DNA of 32,384 nt from Chloroflexota bacterium (lineage in GTDB: Bacteria > Chloroflexota > Anaerolineae > Aggregatilineales > J027), in assembly GCA_003697365.1 (NCBI GenBank), contig RFGP01000166.1, forward strand, positions 1 through 32,384, read 5' to 3'. The position numbers and the translations under genes were made by a program. Positions within the stretch are counted from its first letter, which is position 1; each line of letters opens with the position of its first letter. Shown in pieces: positions 30,232-32,384 of this stretch. Below the pieces are notes generated by a model that ran no database searches, had not been told where the DNA came from, and worked only from the letters and a program-made list of their open reading frames with translations.

Positions 30232-32384
30232 ATGTCACAAGATAAAATTATCGTACGTGGAGCACGAGTTCACAACCTCAAAAACATTGACGTAGAAATT
30301 CCTCGCAATAAGCTCGTTGTCATCACTGGGCTTTCTGGCAGTGGTAAAAGCTCTTTAGCTTTTGACACTATCTTTGCTGAGGGGCAACGGCGTTATGTCG
30401 AAAGTCTATCAGCTTATGCACGTCAATTTTTAGGGCAAATGGAAAAGCCCGATGTCGATCAGATCGAGGGATTAAGTCCTGCTGTTTCGATTGATCAAAA
30501 AGCAGGCAGCAGTAACCCCCGTTCAACTGTGGGCACAGTAACTGAAATTTATGACTATTTACGTTTGCTTTATGCGAGAGTTGGCAAACCACACTGTCCA
30601 GAATGTGGCACCCCATTAGAAGCGCAATCGGCTCAACAAATTGTTGATAAAGTCGCTGCTATGCCAAATGGATCACGTGTGCAAATTCTTGCCCCAATCA
30701 TCAAAGACCGTAAAGGCAGACACGAAAAAATCTTCAAAGAAATTCAAGAAGCAGGCTTTGTGCGCGCAAGAGTCAACGGAGAAGTTATTGACGTAGACAA
30801 TCCACCTAAGTTGGATCGCTATAAAGCCCACACGATTGAAATCGTAGTTGACCGACTAGTAATACGTCATTATGAAGACCCAGATACAGAAGAAGCTCAG
30901 AGCTTTATCACGCGCCTAACAGATTCAGTGGAGACAGCGCTAGAGCTAGGAGATGGATTCGTCATTATTAGCGATGTTTCTGATCGTGAAGGAAAAGTGA
31001 TCGATCATCCATATAGTGAATTCTTGGCTTGCCCCAATGGACACGGTAGCATCCCTGAAATTGAGCCGCGCACATTCTCGTTCAACACGCCGCATGGGGC
31101 TTGTCCACACTGCCAAGGCTTAGGCGTATTGCTAAAAATTGATCCAAATCTCGTTATTCCTAATCCCGATTTAAGCCTTGCAGAAGGCGCAATTCAAGCC
31201 GATGCATGGCCTCAAGGTCGCGACTCTTTTACAAGTCAAATTGTTGAATCAGTTTGTCAACATTTTGGGATCGATTATCACGCAGCTTGGAGCGATTTAC
31301 CCCCCGAACATCAAGAAATCATTTTATACGGTGGCAACGATGAAAAAATTGCGGTGAAATACCAAAATAGCAGCGGTGATATTCGTACTTATCGCACACG
31401 CTGGGAAGGAATCATCGCTAATTTAGAGCGCCGCTATAATGAGACTTCTTCTGATTGGATGCGCGGCAAAATAGAAGAAGTTATGAGTGAGTATCCATGC
31501 CCTGTATGTCATGGAAAACGGCTCAATGCATGGGCGCAAGCAGTTACAGTGGGTGGGCTAGCCATCCATGAAGTTACAGATATGCCTGTTAAACGCATTG
31601 CATATTGGCTTGATCACTTAACTGCAAGTAATAATGGCTCTGAACCTGCGCTTTCTATACGCGACCAAGAGATCGCTCGCCAAATACTCAAAGAAATCAG
31701 TAATCGCGTACAATTCATGATCGATGTTGGTTTAGATTACCTGACATTAAGTCGCAGTGCCGGCTCACTTTCTGGTGGAGAGGCACAACGTATAAGGCTG
31801 GCCACACAGATTGGATCGCGCCTAACGGGCGTACTTTATGTGCTTGATGAACCATCCATTGGACTTCATCAACGTGACAATGAACGTTTGATCCAAACCC
31901 TAGAAGGAATGCGCGATCTAGGTAACACTGTTTTAGTAGTCGAACATGATGATGAAACTATGCGACGCGCCGATTATCTCATTGATATGGGACCGGGTGC
32001 AGGTGAACACGGTGGTACAATTGTTGCTACGGGGACACCACAAGAGATTATGCAACATCCCACTAGTATCACAGGGGCTTTTTTAAGTGGGAAACGTAGA
32101 ATTCCCGTTCCTCAACAACGTCGTAAAGGGAATGGGCAATCCATCATTATTCGTGGTGCACGCGGAAATAACCTCAAGAATATTGATGTCGAAATTCCAC
32201 TAGGCAGACTAGTCGTCATTACTGGTGTAAGTGGTTCTGGCAAATCAACGCTAATGATCGATGTCTTATATAAAGCAGTCGCACAAAGACTATATGGGAG
32301 CAAAGAACGCCCTGCTGAGCATGACGCAATTGAAGGGCTAGAAGCCATCGACAAAGTGATTAATATTGATCAAAGCCCTATAGG
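30232..32384 (+). CDS. uvrA: Excinuclease ABC subunit A, C-terminus cut by window edge
   Basis: UvrA finds bulky DNA lesions and loads UvrB in nucleotide excision repair. The frame is open from an ATG with CGGAGAA upstream to the right edge (717 complete codons). The first Walker A is GLSGSGKS (33-40), followed by the typical [20 protein letters not shown]. The first ABC signature is LSGGEAQR (513-520) and Walker [12 protein letters not shown] is near 537-547. The second Walker A GVSGSGKS is at 665-672. A zinc module has CPNGH at 267-271 and CPHC at 291-294; the second Cys of the usual CxxC pair is absent, with His271 next to its place. The remaining third, including the second signature, is outside the window. 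Confidence 0.98.
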   Translation, partial: MSQDKIIVRGARVHNLKNIDVEIPRNKLVVITGLSGSGKSSLAFDTIFAEGQRRYVESLSAYARQFLGQMEKPDVDQIEGLSPAVSIDQKAGSSNPRSTVGTVTEIYDYLRLLYARVGKPHCPECGTPLEAQSAQQIVDKVAAMPNGSRVQILAPIIKDRKGRHEKIFKEIQEAGFVRARVNGEVIDVDNPPKLDRYKAHTIEIVVDRLVIRHYEDPDTEEAQSFITRLTDSVETALELGDGFVIISDVSDREGKVIDHPYSEFLACPNGHGSIPEIEPRTFSFNTPHGACPHCQGLGVLLKIDPNLVIPNPDLSLAEGAIQADAWPQGRDSFTSQIVESVCQHFGIDYHAAWSDLPPEHQEIILYGGNDEKIAVKYQNSSGDIRTYRTRWEGIIANLERRYNETSSDWMRGKIEEVMSEYPCPVCHGKRLNAWAQAVTVGGLAIHEVTDMPVKRIAYWLDHLTASNNGSEPALSIRDQEIARQILKEISNRVQFMIDVGLDYLTLSRSAGSLSGGEAQRIRLATQIGSRLTGVLYVLDEPSIGLHQRDNERLIQTLEGMRDLGNTVLVVEHDDETMRRADYLIDMGPGAGEHGGTIVATGTPQEIMQHPTSITGAFLSGKRRIPVPQQRRKGNGQSIIIRGARGNNLKNIDVEIPLGRLVVITGVSGSGKSTLMIDVLYKAVAQRLYGSKERPAEHDAIEGLEAIDKVINIDQSPI

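Noticed and set aside
32112-32354. Minus-strand open frame inside uvrA
   Set aside because: It is antisense to the conserved second ATP-binding region of uvrA and has no independent support.
1-32384. CRISPR arrays, insertion sequences, prophage or attachment sites
   Set aside because: No regularly spaced repeats, transposase, integrase or phage structural genes were seen on either strand.

Overview
The window looks like ordinary chromosome from a low-to-moderate GC bacterium, probably a member of the Chloroflexota (Anaerolineae-like). I infer this from style, not from a marker gene. The signs are many small lipoproteins and secreted proteins with LysM, SH3-like and PPC-like domains, an unconventional short-linker Clp ATPase, frequent TTG starts with strong AAGGAG sites, and housekeeping genes mixed with lineage-type hypotheticals. 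No IS element, prophage, CRISPR array, rRNA or tRNA gene was found. No stretch longer than about 270 bases lacks a gene.

Layout. 1-5.1 kb: a truncated TPR lipoprotein (-), then on + a tRNA m1A methyltransferase (TrmI), an SH3-type lipoprotein, a COG2220 metallo-hydrolase and a 101-aa hypothetical. A crotonase-family enzyme lies on -, then lgt on +. 5.1-7.4 kb: a secreted double-LysM protein (-) and an acyl-CoA dehydrogenase (+). 7.4-9.5 kb: a ParM-like actin and ParR-like ribbon-helix-helix pair (-), with two GTGTATAC repeats one helical turn apart just upstream, diverging from a GNAT acetyltransferase. 9.5-12.9 kb: a winged-helix/nucleotidyltransferase-like protein and a secreted PPC-like protein (-), whose start overlaps head-to-head with a lipoprotein carrying only half of a periplasmic-binding fold, then another small lipoprotein. 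12.9-17.1 kb: an Fsr-like MFS exporter coupled to a glyoxalase-II-like hydrolase (+), and a Clp-type AAA+ protein with a degenerate first ATPase site (-).

17.1-20.6 kb: a two-domain thioredoxin with a likely internal start (-), a DoxX-family protein with no ATG/GTG/TTG start in its usable region (+), and an ECF sigma/anti-sigma operon (-). 20.6-25.4 kb: gltX (+), a GT39-like membrane glycosyltransferase (-) and miaB (-). 25.4-30.2 kb: an orphan response regulator (-), then mainly membrane or exported proteins of unknown function and a UPF0316-like protein. 30.2 kb to the end: uvrA, running off the right edge.

Functional themes are tRNA maturation and charging (trmI, gltX, miaB), lipoprotein maturation (lgt) beside several lipoproteins, acyl-CoA metabolism, thiol/redox proteins (thioredoxin opposite DoxX), envelope sensing (ECF sigma with a transmembrane anti-sigma), and DNA repair (uvrA). 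The most unusual items are the chromosomal ParMR-like module with its repeat site, the internal thioredoxin start, the noncanonical DoxX start, the Clp protein with an inactive-looking first module, and the complementary-strand signal peptides near 12.0 kb.
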